This document shows positions 1 to 9,274 of a stretch of DNA of 64,000 nucleotides, one piece after another. Within the stretch, counting starts at the first letter, position 1. Each line of letters opens with the position of its first letter. Below the pieces are notes generated by a model that saw only the letters and a list, made by a program, of their open reading frames with translations, was not told the origin of the DNA and ran no database searches. The stretch spans positions 50,685,892 through 50,749,891 of the forward strand of contig OY754964.1 in NCBI GenBank assembly GCA_963576475.1, read 5' to 3'. Made by a program: the position numbers and the translations under genes. Origin of the DNA: Molanna angustata. Lineage: Eukaryota > Arthropoda > Insecta > Trichoptera > Molannidae.

Positions 1-84
1 AATACTAAACATACTGACTAGATGAAATCGCTAGTATTTTTTGACCTGACGTGTCTAAATTTCAAATGAATTGCCGACCGCCGC

Positions 85-205
85 GCCGTGGCACAGTTGG
101 TCCTGATTCATTTTCTCACTTATCTGGTTAGTTGGAAGAAATTGTCATGTGACAATAAACTCGTCGCGTGCGCAGGGAATTGTTTATTTAATATTGTTTT
201 AAAAA
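85..205 (+). mobile_element. Internally deleted SINE copy with hairpin tail
   Basis: The head GTGGCACAGTTGG resembles a tRNA A box and is the same as in the longer SINE at 5073-5280. The sequence then jumps straight to the distal part (ATTCATTTTCTCAC, then TTAGTTGGAAGAAATT). The tail has a perfect seven-pair hairpin, ATTGTCA/TGACAAT, followed by AAACTCG. The stretch between the A-box region and the distal part, including the B box, is missing. It is therefore a deletion derivative. Confidence 0.6.
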
Positions 206-220
206 TGCCGCCATGTATTG

Positions 221-480
221 CGGTGTAGCGAACTTGCAACATACTGACTAGTACGGTGTAGTGAACTTGCAACACACTGACTAGTACGGTGTAACGAACT
301 TGCAACACACTGACTAGTATGGTGTAGCGAACTTGCAACACACTGATTAGTATGGTGTAGCGAACTTGCAACACACCGACTAGTATGGTGTAGCGAACTT
401 GCAACACACTGACTAGTATGGTGTAGCGAACTTGCAACACACTGACTAGTATGGTGTAGCGAATTCGTAGCACACTGGTT
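221..480. repeat. 33-bp minisatellite, about 8 copies
   Basis: The unit begins CGGTGTAGCGAACTTGCAAC and ends ACACTGACTAGTA, repeating every 33 bases with few substitutions. A stray partial unit (AACATACTGACTAG) lies near position 9-22. Because 33 is a multiple of three, a repetitive open frame appears on the minus strand; it is a by-product and not a gene. Confidence 0.9.
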
Positions 481-826
481 TCTCTAGGGTCTGGGATTAC
501 CATATAAGTCACTAATCCCGACTCACTAATGTCAACAATGGAAAAATATTATAACACATTGCTGTGTTGTGCTGTAACAACTAACAAGGTGGAAGATTGA
601 ATACCAACCTCACTAACTTACATATTATAGGTAGGTGTCTACCTCGGTTTCTGGAATAGGAATAACGTCAAAGTTTGGGCACATACCGCACCAACTTTCA
701 AAGTCAACAAAACGTACACACCAATACCAACCAGTAGGTACCTACTGTACTCGCCATACATTACTTAGTTTTAAAGCTCTAATATTTATTTAAATGTGTC
801 TACATAACCGTCATATAATGTAAAAT

Positions 827-1004
827 GGGTCGATGGCAGAGCGGTCAGCGCGCTGGGCTAGTAATCCAGTGGTCGCGATTTCGAATCCTGCCTCGACCGA
901 TTTCGTTCACCTAAAGCACAAGCATTTATGCTTATTTTAGGGAACGTAGGAAGATATATATTATGTATTTGTTCAACAAGGACATATTCAATTTAAAAAA
1001 AAAA
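827..1004 (+). mobile_element. tRNA-derived SINE, full length (tRNA-Thr-like head)
   Basis: Head at about 827-900 folds as a tRNA. The A box is TGGCAGAGCGG and the B box region is TTTCGAATCCT. The anticodon arm is CTGGG-CTAGTAA-TCCAG, giving anticodon AGT (Thr). A 90-base body follows (GATTTCGTTCACCTAAAG... GGGAACGTAGG... AAGGACATATTCA) and then a poly(A) run. Two more copies share head and body: 13423-13560 (5'-truncated) and 60495-60683 (minus strand). The shared non-tRNA body and poly(A) tail make this a SINE and not a tRNA gene. Confidence 0.85.
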
Positions 1005-1244
1005 TGAACAAGAAATAAATATTTGAATCAAAACTGTTCTTCCCCCACCACCACACGTTCTGCTTATGGGTAATAATAATGACCCCAAATTTGTTAAAGA
1101 ACATATGAACAGTCCGTTAATTCAAAATGGATTTCAAATTTAAGTTGCAACATTACTTATCATTTTTTTCATTATTTCATCTTCCATTTTGCATAAATAA
1201 CTATTAAAATTTAATTTAAAAACACGTGTTTTTTGTTATTTCAG

Positions 1245-1458
1245 ATAACAGACCCTCGATCTTTGGTGGAGTACGGCGTGACTCGCCATCAGCACGGTCT
1301 GGAGACCTCCTCCCTCGGTCTGACCTTGGCTGTCCAATCCAGGCACGTCAAGGGTGGACTGAGGGCGCGCTGCGTGGCCAGCTCGCCTTGGGCCGCCAGC
1401 GTAGACCTGCCCGGTAGAGCTGCTCCACTCACTGACAACAGAGAAGCATTACTATTAG
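1245..1458 (+). CDS. Internal exon of a Beat-like immunoglobulin-domain protein
   Basis: This is a 214-nt GC-rich exon between a strong acceptor (polypyrimidine tract then TTTCAG) and a donor (TTAG|GTAAAC). It starts in phase 0 and encodes about 71 residues. The stretch LGLTLAVQSRHVKGGLRARC resembles the end of the second Ig domain in the beaten-path family, where a hydrophobic strand is followed by a basic segment and the Ig cysteine. It continues with a short linker (DLPGRAAPLTDNREALLLG). Beat proteins are neuronal surface or secreted Ig proteins that bind Side receptors in axon guidance. The exon leaves one base, which joins in frame to the exon at 3887. Family assignment rests on pattern recognition of one half-domain; another Ig-family member is possible. 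Upstream exons lie outside the window. Confidence 0.6.
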
Positions 1459-1542
1459 GTAAACTCTAATTATTCACAATCTTCAATATGAACGTTTTAG
1501 ACCAAGATCTAGCGACTGCCAGATTTACGACTTAGTAAAAAG

Positions 1543-2966
1543 CAGGGCCGGATAAATCATAGAACAATCCGGAACAAGAAGTCAGGGCGCTTGTCTAAAA
1601 AGGGCGCTTAAAATCCTAAAATGTTAATTATATAAATCAAAAATTCCCCAGGTATGGCACTCGGTTCTCTCTGCCTTCCCCGAAAGGGACACGGCGTGAT
1701 GGTGTGTATGTTAAAATTCTGCGGTGATCTTGTCCGTCTATTACCGTGTTATTCGTAAACATATACCTACCTACCAAATACTAACAACACGTTTATGCTG
1801 CTCGACATTCGATTCACACACACGCACACATAATCATTGTAATAATTTACTTGCTTAAGTGTAAAAATTATCTACATAATGAAGCCAGCGCCCCCCTATC
1901 TGAAATCGCCCGGGCGGTTCATAATGAATTTCATATGAGATGGTAACGGCATGTTTGAAAACATTCCAGATGCTACACACCATAGTAACTTTAATGATAA
2001 ATTATACTAAGAACTCTTATTGCTTGTTAATGAAACTACATAAGCCGTTTTAAATATGCGGAACCTGTATACAACCAATAGCAAGGTTTTCTAAAAAAGG
2101 GAAACAATGTTCTGTAGAAATGTTATGACAATTTCAGTGAAGTTTTCCCTTTCGACTTTAGCGACATACTTACGTATTTTCTTGACCTCGGTCGCCGACT
2201 CGTCACCTGACTCTTTCAATTATTCATATATTATTGTTTCTATCTCTCTCTTCTGTCTGGTGTCAAGTGTTAACACGTGTCAATATTTTTTACGAGTCTA
2301 GTAGAGACCATAGATTTTAATATATACAACTAGATGGAATACTAGTCGGCAAAGTGTGTCGAAATCAACTGGAGTTTTCGTGTGCTGTTTTGTGTAAAAT
2401 TCATCGAAATACCTCGTTTTATTAATTTTAATTTATGTATTAATTATACCAAGAACTTATTTAGTGTTTTGTGTTAATTAGAATAGCGATTTGTTTTTTT
2501 ATTTTAAGTTTGGTGTGATTTTAAATTTTTACTGGCATTTTATAGTTATATTGAGTTTTTATTTAATTAGAAATAGTTTTTATGATAAAATAAAATAGTG
2601 TTAACATTAGTTTTTAAGTTTAGTTTATTTACATAATATTTGTGATAGTTAAGAGGACTTTTAAAATTATATTTTACTTTAAAACGGTTTATGTGATGAG
2701 ACCCAATACTTTAAAAATTGTAAGACTTAAGGTTTTAGTTTAAAATGCCTACTTCTCAGGATTCGTTACATACATGAATAGGAATAGGTAGAATTATAAT
2801 TTATTTTTGTTCTTTGGTTTATATTATGTAGGTATCTTGATTTTTACTGTATAATATTGAATTATACTGCATAATATAATATTAAAATTCCAAACATTTG
2901 GGAAGGAGGGGGGGGGCGGTTTGAAATATATTGCTCTGGGCGCAAAAACACGTTTATCCGGCCCTG
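1543..2966. mobile_element. Nonautonomous hAT-like element (1.42 kb) in the Beat-like intron
   Basis: Perfect 14-bp terminal inverted repeats, CAGGGCCGGATAAA and TTTATCCGGCCCTG, are flanked by an exact 8-bp duplication GTAAAAAG (1535-1542 and 2967-2974). An 8-bp target duplication and CAGGG termini are hallmarks of the hAT superfamily. The interior is AT-rich and has no transposase-like frame, so the copy must have been mobilised in trans. Short GGGCGC motifs occur near both ends. A fragment of the widespread CGGTTCTCTCTGCC...GGCGTGATGG LINE tail lies inside it at about 1662-1710. Confidence 0.85.
1660..1715 (+). mobile_element. RTE-type LINE 3' tail fragment
   Basis: CTCGGTTCTCTCTGCCTTCC and GGGACACGGCGTGATGGTGT match the 3' ends at 45450-45515 and 46683-46740, where the coding frame shows this is the C-terminus and tail of an RTE-like LINE. 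The fragment is nested in the hAT-like element. Confidence 0.6.
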
Positions 2967-3099
2967 GTAAAAAGGCTGATTTTTTTCTGAAAATGGATTC
3001 CACGGTAGATAGCAACGATTGTATAATATGAACCCTGAGTAGTGGTGGCTTTGAGAGATAAGAGCCTTCAAAGCGTTAGATATTTATTTTTATGACATT

Positions 3100-3136
3100 T
3101 TTTTAATATCTTAATAGAGACAAAGTTGTAATATTA
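3100..3136 (+). repeat. Fragment of a dispersed repeat (AATAGAGACRAAGTTG family)
   Basis: TTAATATCTTAATAGAGACA followed by AAGTTGTAATATT resembles 13763-13800 and, inverted, 59280-59330. It is short and degenerate. Confidence 0.4.
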
Positions 3137-3171
3137 TCCATCATTACAACAAATCCATGGCACAAACAAAT

Positions 3172-3399
3172 GGATAATCTAGTCTTCACACCATTTTTGT
3201 AAAATTAACCTACAAAAGTTTGGTAAAAATAGGTTGGTTAAGTTTGTTTGTAGCTATAATTGTGACTGGCGTGAGCCAGTTGCATTATACCTATATTTAA
3301 AAAAAAATAAAATATTAAACTAAATGACTAAATTGGTATTTTTACCAAACTTTTGTAGGTTATGTTTAAAAAAAAATGGTGTGAAAACTAGGCTATCCC
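3172..3399. mobile_element. 228-bp MITE with 8-bp target-site duplication
   Basis: Long imperfect inverted repeats make up most of the element. The left arm begins GGATAATCTAGTCTTCACACC and the right arm ends GGTGTGAAAACTAGGCTATCCC. Both arms then run through ACCTACAAAAGTTTGGTAAAAA-type sequence. The flanks carry an exact AAACAAAT duplication (3164-3171, 3400-3407). The length of the duplication suggests a hAT, P or Merlin type; the termini do not decide which. It sits in the intron of the Beat-like gene. Confidence 0.8.
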
Positions 3400-3886
3400 A
3401 AACAAATCCGTCTGATGCACTCCGTCCGATCCGTCCACTGCGCCTATATGGACGCTTGTCTTAATAAAGAGTTTAGTGAAGAAAATTGATATCATATTAC
3501 AACACCTTTTTCAAGTAATTGACTCACAAAAAACTTAAGCATGATCACAAAATCATTAAAATTGTCATATCTAATACATAGGTTCAGGATATTGAAGCAC
3601 ATTTATAAAACATGTCATTATTGCTATTATTTTCACATGGCTTCGCTAGTATAATTTAATATTCATATGTGACGAAAGGTCATAAAACATGCAAACTTCA
3701 ATATTCCATTCGTTATTGTAATAATTGCTTTGTGCTCAGTGTACATCAACAGTCCACGTAAAAATTTTGTATGCACATCCCGTCCGACATTATTCGGTGC
3801 ATGAAAATAATTGTTATTTGTATATGGGAAATGTGTCGGATTCTACTAGCAAATTTTAATTATCAATGTGTTTTGTTTTTTCGCAG

Positions 3887-3990
3887 TGAAAAGCGGATCC
3901 GGCGAATCGGGCAAACATTTAATTATTTGGATAACACCACTCCTCGCCATCACGCACGCACATATTTACAGGCTGTATTATAACACGTGA
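3887..3990 (+). CDS. Terminal coding exon of the Beat-like gene
   Basis: A strong acceptor (TTTTGTTTTTTCGCAG) precedes 104 nt that continue the phase left by the exon ending at 1458. The joined codon is GTG, then the frame encodes about 34 residues ending in TGA: a Ser/Gly-rich piece (VKSGSGESGK) and a moderately hydrophobic segment (HLIIWITPLLAITHAHIY). A small-residue linker followed by a hydrophobic C-terminus suits a GPI signal or a membrane anchor, as expected for a surface Ig protein. Phase agreement over a 2.4-kb intron supports the pairing. No close AATAAA follows; the first candidates are at 4348 (ATTAAA) and 4366. The function of the tail is inferred. Confidence 0.55.
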
Positions 3991-4410
3991 CCAGAATATA
4001 TGATGGAATAATGGATATACACCTGGCTGTGCTGGTTTTATTTTTAATTTCTTCTTCCACATCACGTCCTGCGCCACATTTTTCATCTTTCTTAATTATT
4101 GTCTCTCATCATTACGTCGACATTACTTTACTCTCCGACTAACCTCAAACAACCGTTATGTCAACAGCCACACAATGAAATATACATAAAAAATATTGAA
4201 ATATTCACTGATTCAGTGTTGCTAAGTATGTAGGTAGTCACACTAGCGTCTACAATCCGCATTTACCATTCAGCATTTTGTTTCCGGTTGGATTTCTGAT
4301 TGGTTGAGATCTCGTAGTATGGAGTCAAATGAGCTGTGAAATTTTATATTAAATGCGAAAAATTAAATAAAAAATGTAAATTTAACTTACAATAATTAAT
4401 AATTCAATTT

Positions 4411-4452
4411 ATAAAGCAACTCGCTCACGCGAGTCGCTATTATTATTATAAA
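4411..4452. repeat. Dispersed hairpin repeat ACTCGC-N-GCGAGT, copy 1
   Basis: AACTCGCTCACGCGAGTCGC followed by TATTATTATTAT, preceded by TTCAATTTATAAAG. The core forms a six-pair hairpin. Copies with the same flanks occur at 5322-5382, and a core-only copy at 5484-5506. Confidence 0.6.
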
Positions 4453-4469
4453 CAAACTTAAACCTAACC

Positions 4470-4816
4470 TAAGAATGCAGAAAAGAAGAGCTGGGACTAG
4501 ACGCTACTGTTATTCACACCATTCATTTTTATATTATTCAGTCAGTAATATCCTTATGTTCATGCTATGTAGTATTTTTTATTTGAGTTTTTTTTATTTA
4601 TTTATTCCTTGGTTTTTAATGTACCTATGTACTTTCATGTTGAATTTACTTTTCTTATGTGTTTTTTTATATATATCCTCTGCTACTGTTGATATGTCTA
4701 GATGTTATGAATTTTTATAAATTGTATTTCTTTGGTTTATGTTGTGTCGTGTTATTTTTTTGTTTTGTAAAGGGCTTTGAGCCGTGAATCAATAAATAAA
4801 TAAATAAATAAATAAA
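4470..4816 (+). mobile_element. 5'-truncated LINE 3' untranslated region
   Basis: A T-rich sequence ends in TTGTAAAGGGCTTTGAGCCG, then an (AATA)n tail at about 4790-4816. This arrangement is typical of Jockey-like LINE 3' ends, as also seen at 16100-16156. The open frames in it are short and hydrophobic from T-richness, not coding. Confidence 0.5.
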
Positions 4817-5072
4817 CAAAATTGTGCCGAAATATGAGGTTCTACAATTGTTGCTGATGGGGAATATTGAGGGACGGCATGGACCTTGCAAAAGTAGGAA
4901 CATTTTTCCAAGATCGGATCAGCTGTCAAAGTCGACTTAAAATACGAAAATTTTCAATACAAAAATAATAAGTCGTATATTAAATAGCAGGTATCATACA
5001 ACTAGGTAAGTTAATAATATGTCGAGAAATTCAATTGATTTGAAAAATGTGCTCAAATGCGAATACATAATA

Positions 5073-5285
5073 CTTAAACGTGGCACAGTTGGTAAGCTGT
5101 TTGGTTTCTGTGTGGGCGTCCTGGGCTCGATCCCCAGCAGAGGAGAAATTTATTTAAATTCATTTCTCACGCTAATGTTGCTTCTCTGGACTGGAAACAC
5201 TGGTTAGTTGGAAGAAATTTCCATATGGCAATAAACTCGCCACTTGCGCAGAGTGCAAGAAAGTTTATTATTTATTTATTTATAA
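5073..5285 (+). mobile_element. tRNA-headed SINE with conserved hairpin tail
   Basis: The head has an A box (TGGCACAGTTGGTAAG) and B box (GGGCTCGATCCCC). The body AATTCATTTCTCACGCTAAT leads into TTAGTTGGAAGAAATTTCCA, TATGGCAATAAACTCGCC and an ACTTGCGCAGAGTGCAAG tail. Tail copies recur at 85-205, 7585-7640, 12893-12983, 13575-13660, 33480-33560, 43594-43650, 55495-55570 and 63913-63990. Confidence 0.75.
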
Positions 5286-5321
5286 ATGTGTGGTTAACAT
5301 TTTTCCTGCAATCAATTTCCA

Positions 5322-5382
5322 TTCAATTTATAAAGAAACTCGCTCACGCGAGTTGCTATTATTATTATTAATTATAGTAAAC
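5322..5382. repeat. Dispersed hairpin repeat ACTCGC-N-GCGAGT, copies 2 and 3 nearby
   Basis: CATTCAATTTATAAAGAAAC then TCGCTCACGCGAGTTGC and TATTATTATTATT, the same orientation as 4401-4452. A third core, ACTCGCTCGCGCGAGT, lies at 5489-5504 without the flanks. Confidence 0.55.
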
Positions 5383-5699
5383 ACTAACTGGAGCTAATAA
5401 AAAAAAATAAGGGAACACAGATTGTCGTATTTTATTACATCCCATATAATTTTCAGTTTGGTTAAGTTAGTCTTCAATGAACAAAAAAACTCGCTCGCGC
5501 GAGTTTGGTTACAGGAAATATGATCACCTTTGTCATTTGAGTCTAGAAATAAGTTGTTCATAATATATATTCGCATTTGATCACATTTTCAAAATTAATT
5601 ATATTTCTCAACATATAATTTTCGTTGTTGTATGATCTTCAACACTATTTACTATTTTTTATGTTAAAAATCTTTGAGTTTAATGTCAACTTTGACATT

Positions 5700-5842
5700 T
5701 CATCCGATCTTGGTGAATTGAGATGTGGTGTATTATTTGTCCAATGAGTGAGGATGCCGCAGAATCGGAAGACCTTAACTCAAGTGATTTCCAACGTCGT
5801 GGAAGCCGTATATGGCACATATATAGAAGAAGAAGAAATAAA
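5700..5842 (+). mobile_element. Decayed LINE C-terminal/3'-end fragment
   Basis: Broken translation includes MPQNRKTLTQVISNVVEAVY, similar to C-terminal regions of RTE-type LINEs, and the piece ends in an (AGA)n run as the RTE ends at 12895 and 16390 do. Assignment is tentative. Confidence 0.35.
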
Positions 5843-6493
5843 TGAACAATTTTTTTTCGTGTGATTTTTTCGCGTTTCATCGCGATTATAATTTTTACAA
5901 AGTATATAAAATATCCTTTGAGTGAAAATTTTTTACCTTCAATAATTATCCAGGACCGGATTTTTTAATATTTTCAATTTGCGGATACAGTGGGAGTTAT
6001 AAATTGAGGGCACTTAAAAGTAGAACCATACGAAATATAAAAAAAAAACTAGAGAGAGACTTTATTCATTTTATAAGTAATTTTTTAGAAACGTCAGTGT
6101 CGGAGTACGCTAGACTAGTTATTGATTGAACTGACGCGGAATAAAATCTCTGTATTTCTTGTGATTATTTAACGTTGGTATACTTATTTATATTTTTATG
6201 ATTATTTAATAACCAAAATATTCACTTCTATATTCGTGATTATTATTTCTTATTTAAATTTGTCAAAGTAATGCATATTTTTTGCTTTTTTTTATATATG
6301 AAGGACTGTATATATTTTTTTTAACTTAATCGCAATCCCTCTGTATCGTAATGTTATCGGAAAATATCTCGACATATTTCTTCGGAGCAGCCGAAATTTT
6401 TTTTTATCAAATGCAAAATTATTCTTTTGTGGCTCCATCGTTAATTAATAACAATAAAATAACTTTGTATTAACCACTTTTTATTAGAACCAA

Positions 6494-6532
6494 GTCTACA
6501 TGTTTCGAGAACAATGTTCTCTTTCTCAGGAC
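6494..6532 (-). ncRNA. Hammerhead-like motif, left arm (variant core)
   Basis: Mirror of the motif at 6624-6662. Helix II is perfect here (GAGAAC/GTTCTC), but the core reads CTGAGAA, so the conserved G8 is replaced by A. Confidence 0.4.
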
Positions 6533-6623
6533 ACTTAGTGAACTAATTGTGAACTATGTTGTGAACTAATAGTGAACTAATTGTGAACTATGTGAACTAG
6601 TTAGTGAAATATGTTCACTAAGT

Positions 6624-6662
6624 GTCCTGAGGAAGAGATCATTGTTCTCGAAACATGTAGAC
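6624..6662 (+). ncRNA. Hammerhead-ribozyme-like motif, right arm
   Basis: Core CTGAGGA (6627-6633) fits CUGANGA. Helix II is GAGATC/GTTCTC (6635-6640, 6644-6649) with one mismatch. Then GAA (6650-6652), palindrome ACATGT (6653-6658) in the helix III position, and A at the cleavage position (6659). Helix I closes directly at the core with GTC/GAC (6624-6626, 6660-6662). One extra A separates the core from helix II, a departure from the classical motif. Activity is untested. Confidence 0.5.
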
Positions 6663-6829
6663 TTGGTTCTAATAAAAAGTGGTTAATACAAAGTTATTTT
6701 ATTGTTATTAATGAAAAAAAATATTTCAATCTTCTATCTTGAACATCGATTATCGACTAAGACACACGATTGGGGTTTCATTTTAATAAGGGCGCCAAAG
6801 ATCATAGATTCTGCCCTGTGACAATCGTT

Positions 6830-8200
6830 ACCAGCCGCAAAATAACTTAATGACCTAAATAGATATTCTCTCCTTCACTTAAAATGGACCACAAGTTAGC
6901 TAATGTAACTATTAAAATTTGGGCAGTTTAATAACAATCTAGACAAAATTGTTCACCTACAACAACAATGTATATTTCATTAATTTGCAAAAATTCATAA
7001 TTATGTGAAACTTCCATTCTTATAACAAAAAATGTAATCTCCATTCATTTTTATTTAATAACTTATTAATTGTTAAGGCTGTGGGATTAATTCTAACGAT
7101 TGTACATCACCCATTATTGAGACATTTTGTAAATAAGTTTTTGAATGCCTAAATTTGTGAATTATTTGTTAGTTTTGAGGCTAGATTTTCTTAGTTTTAT
7201 ATAGTTTTGAACACTAAATTGTGATATTTCGTATTAATTTTGTAAAACAATATACGTACATGTAATATTATACTGTCGATGTTTATTCTAAAGTAGTTGA
7301 TTACTTGTATTATTTTTCGTATAAATATATTTTTTGAAAATATTTTTTGTTTAACTGAAATGTTTTTTTTATATATAAATGAATAATCGTCTCTTTTCTA
7401 ACTGTAATAATAAAAAAACTAAACATTCCAAATTTTACAAAAAATATATATAAACTATCCATGAAAGCTGATTTTTCTGTTATTGTAGATTAGTAACTCG
7501 CTACAGCCTCTGTATATAACCTGTGTTCGATTTCCACCAAAAATTTACACAATTTCGTATTTCTTTTAACTGTTTTCACTTTGTTGATTGGAAGAATGTA
7601 CCAATAAGCAATAAATTCTCCGCTTGCACAATATTTTTCCTGATTATTGAAAGAATAAAAATCAAAATTATTGTAATTTTTCATTCACTACCACACTTCC
7701 ATTAATGACGTAAATTTGTTTTCGTGAGTTACTTTTGTAAATAGATTGTAAAGAACTTACTTTTAAATAGTTGATATAATTTGAATATTGCTAAAATTAT
7801 GTGCCATATAAGTTATTTTTTATTTATTAATTATATATGATACTTTTTTAAGATATCAAACTAAATCCTAGTGGATTTCTAAATACCATTTATATCTAAA
7901 TAATATCCTTCCCCACATATCAGCTTTAAGGTCAATTTAAACAAAAATGTAATGTTTTCTTTCTGATTTGATTTTAATAAATGTATATCTTCGTGTATTG
8001 TACGTATGTAAAATATATCTATTTATATCATTATGTATTAAAATACCTACCTTGAAAGAAATAAATTTTCTTTAAATAATCACATTTTTTTTTAATTTTT
8101 AAAATCCTTCCGAAAATTGAAAGACATCGTGAATCAATGAGTTGGGTAAATACGAATCAAAGGGTTTTGAATTCTTAACGAAAAAATTTTTATAAGATTA
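6830..8200. other. No gene recognised
   Basis: AT-rich sequence with no coding signal and no clear element, apart from a decayed SINE tail at about 7585-7640 (TTGATTGGAAGAATG, GCAATAAATTCTCCGC). Confidence 0.5.
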
Positions 8201-8204
8201 ATTA

Positions 8205-8775
8205 TTAATAAATTTATTTATTTTATTTATTTATTACAATAATATATTTTACATAAGAAAATTACGTAACAAAAAAGGAAATTGTAACACCTTATAATAT
8301 GACTTCCTTCAAAAAGAGATATACTTGTGTTTTGAAGGGAGTTGCAACTATTTACATAATATATAAAACAAAATTATCACAATAATCATAGATAACAAAA
8401 AACATACTTGAAAATAGACATAGGTATGTATGTAACAAAAATTATGAATAGTTAAATAAGCGTATAATACCAACATATATAACACAATGAACAGTAAAAC
8501 CTGTTTTTACACACAAACCCTCTATATATCTACATAAAATTTCTTTATATCGATAATATTTGTATGTCTCTGCTCAGGCAACAGTTCCTTGAACCACTTT
8601 GCGCCAAGATACGTATAGTGGTTTTGTGCGTAGGTCGTTCTTTTTTTTGTATATTGAACATCACATTTAATCGAGGAGTGGATCTTATACATTCCGAAGG
8701 ATATACTTTATCGGCGAAGTACTCCCTGTAGATCTGCTTCAATGAATTTCTCTTATAAATAGCTTGCAATGATGG
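8205..8775 (-). mobile_element. Possible minus-strand LINE 3' end, decayed
   Basis: A (TTTA)n run at about 8210-8245 would be the reversed tail. Upstream on the minus strand is a 74-codon open stretch at 8545-8769, rich in basic residues, that resembles no domain clearly. Confidence 0.25.
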
Positions 8776-8780
8776 GACAT

Positions 8781-8830
8781 TTGCCTCGGTAAAGAGGCTA
8801 GTCGAGGAGCTTGCCTCGGTAAAGAGGCTA
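8781..8830. repeat. Direct repeat of a 20-bp hairpin sequence
   Basis: TTGCCTCGGTAAAGAGGCTA occurs at 8781-8800 and again at 8811-8830. Each copy contains the hairpin GCCTC/GAGGC. Confidence 0.7.
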
Positions 8831-8899
8831 ATTTATTTATTTTATTCAACTCATTGGCATTTTATCGATTGACAAAGAATTTTAGAGCAAGATACCTCT

Positions 8900-9045
8900 T
8901 GGAAGACCAATTCAGATATTGATGGACAATATCACTCGAGATTTGAATATTTTTGATGACCGGATATCCTTCGCTGCTGACTGGAAGGCTTGAAAATCAG
9001 GAGGAAACCGGAGTTGTGCAGGCATCGGAAGTAAGTATGTAAGAT
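8900..9045 (+). mobile_element. Decayed LINE C-terminal fragment
   Basis: Translation includes RPIQILMDNITRDLNIFDD and AADWKA, then a stop, resembling RTE-type C-termini. It is followed by AAGTAAGTATGTAAG, similar to the TATG-rich RTE tails elsewhere in the window. Confidence 0.35.
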
Positions 9046-9202
9046 AAAACATTTTGATACATCTCAAGAGTAACATAGATAAAAAGTTAATCTAGATTCT
9101 AAATAACAATTAGATGATTTACGTGATCACGTAATATTGTGCTTAGAAGTGTGTCATTTCTTCTCCATTTTCGGGTTCTATAAGTACCGACCAAGTAAAT
9201 TA

Positions 9203-9270
9203 ATAAACGAGTGGGATGTGGCCAACACGTAACTCTTCACTTACAAGTCACTCCATAAAATATTCAAATT
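9203..9270 (+). mobile_element. 5'-end fragment of the satellite-bearing element family
   Basis: AAACGAGTGGGATGTGGCC, then AACACGTAACTCTTCAC, matches the left ends at 36486 and 39029. The satellite part is absent. Confidence 0.5.
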
Positions 9271-9274
9271 TTGT

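Larger units (their letters stand above)
6444..6712. mobile_element. Head-to-head Penelope-like terminal fragments (inverted repeat)
   Basis: Two 99-bp arms (6444-6542, 6614-6712) are inverted copies of each other around a 71-bp spacer of GTGAACTA-type short repeats. Each arm carries a hammerhead-like motif facing outward. Arrangement and motif match the terminal repeats of Penelope-like elements; no coding part remains. Confidence 0.6.
5951..6818. mobile_element. Possible second hAT-like element, degraded
   Basis: Starts CAGGACCGGATT and ends AATCTATGATC-type sequence with TGCCCTG, resembling the termini of the element at 1543-2966. The flanking octamers (TAATTATC, TGACAATC) agree at only five of eight positions. 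The Penelope-like inverted repeat at 6444-6712 sits inside it. Confidence 0.35.

Noticed and set aside
120..512. 130-codon minus-strand frame with VLQVRYTILVS repeats
   Set aside because: Product of the 33-bp minisatellite and the SINE tail.
827..900. Functional tRNA-Thr gene (also at 60610-60683)
   Set aside because: The tRNA-like part is followed by the same 90-base body and poly(A) in every copy, so it is a SINE head.
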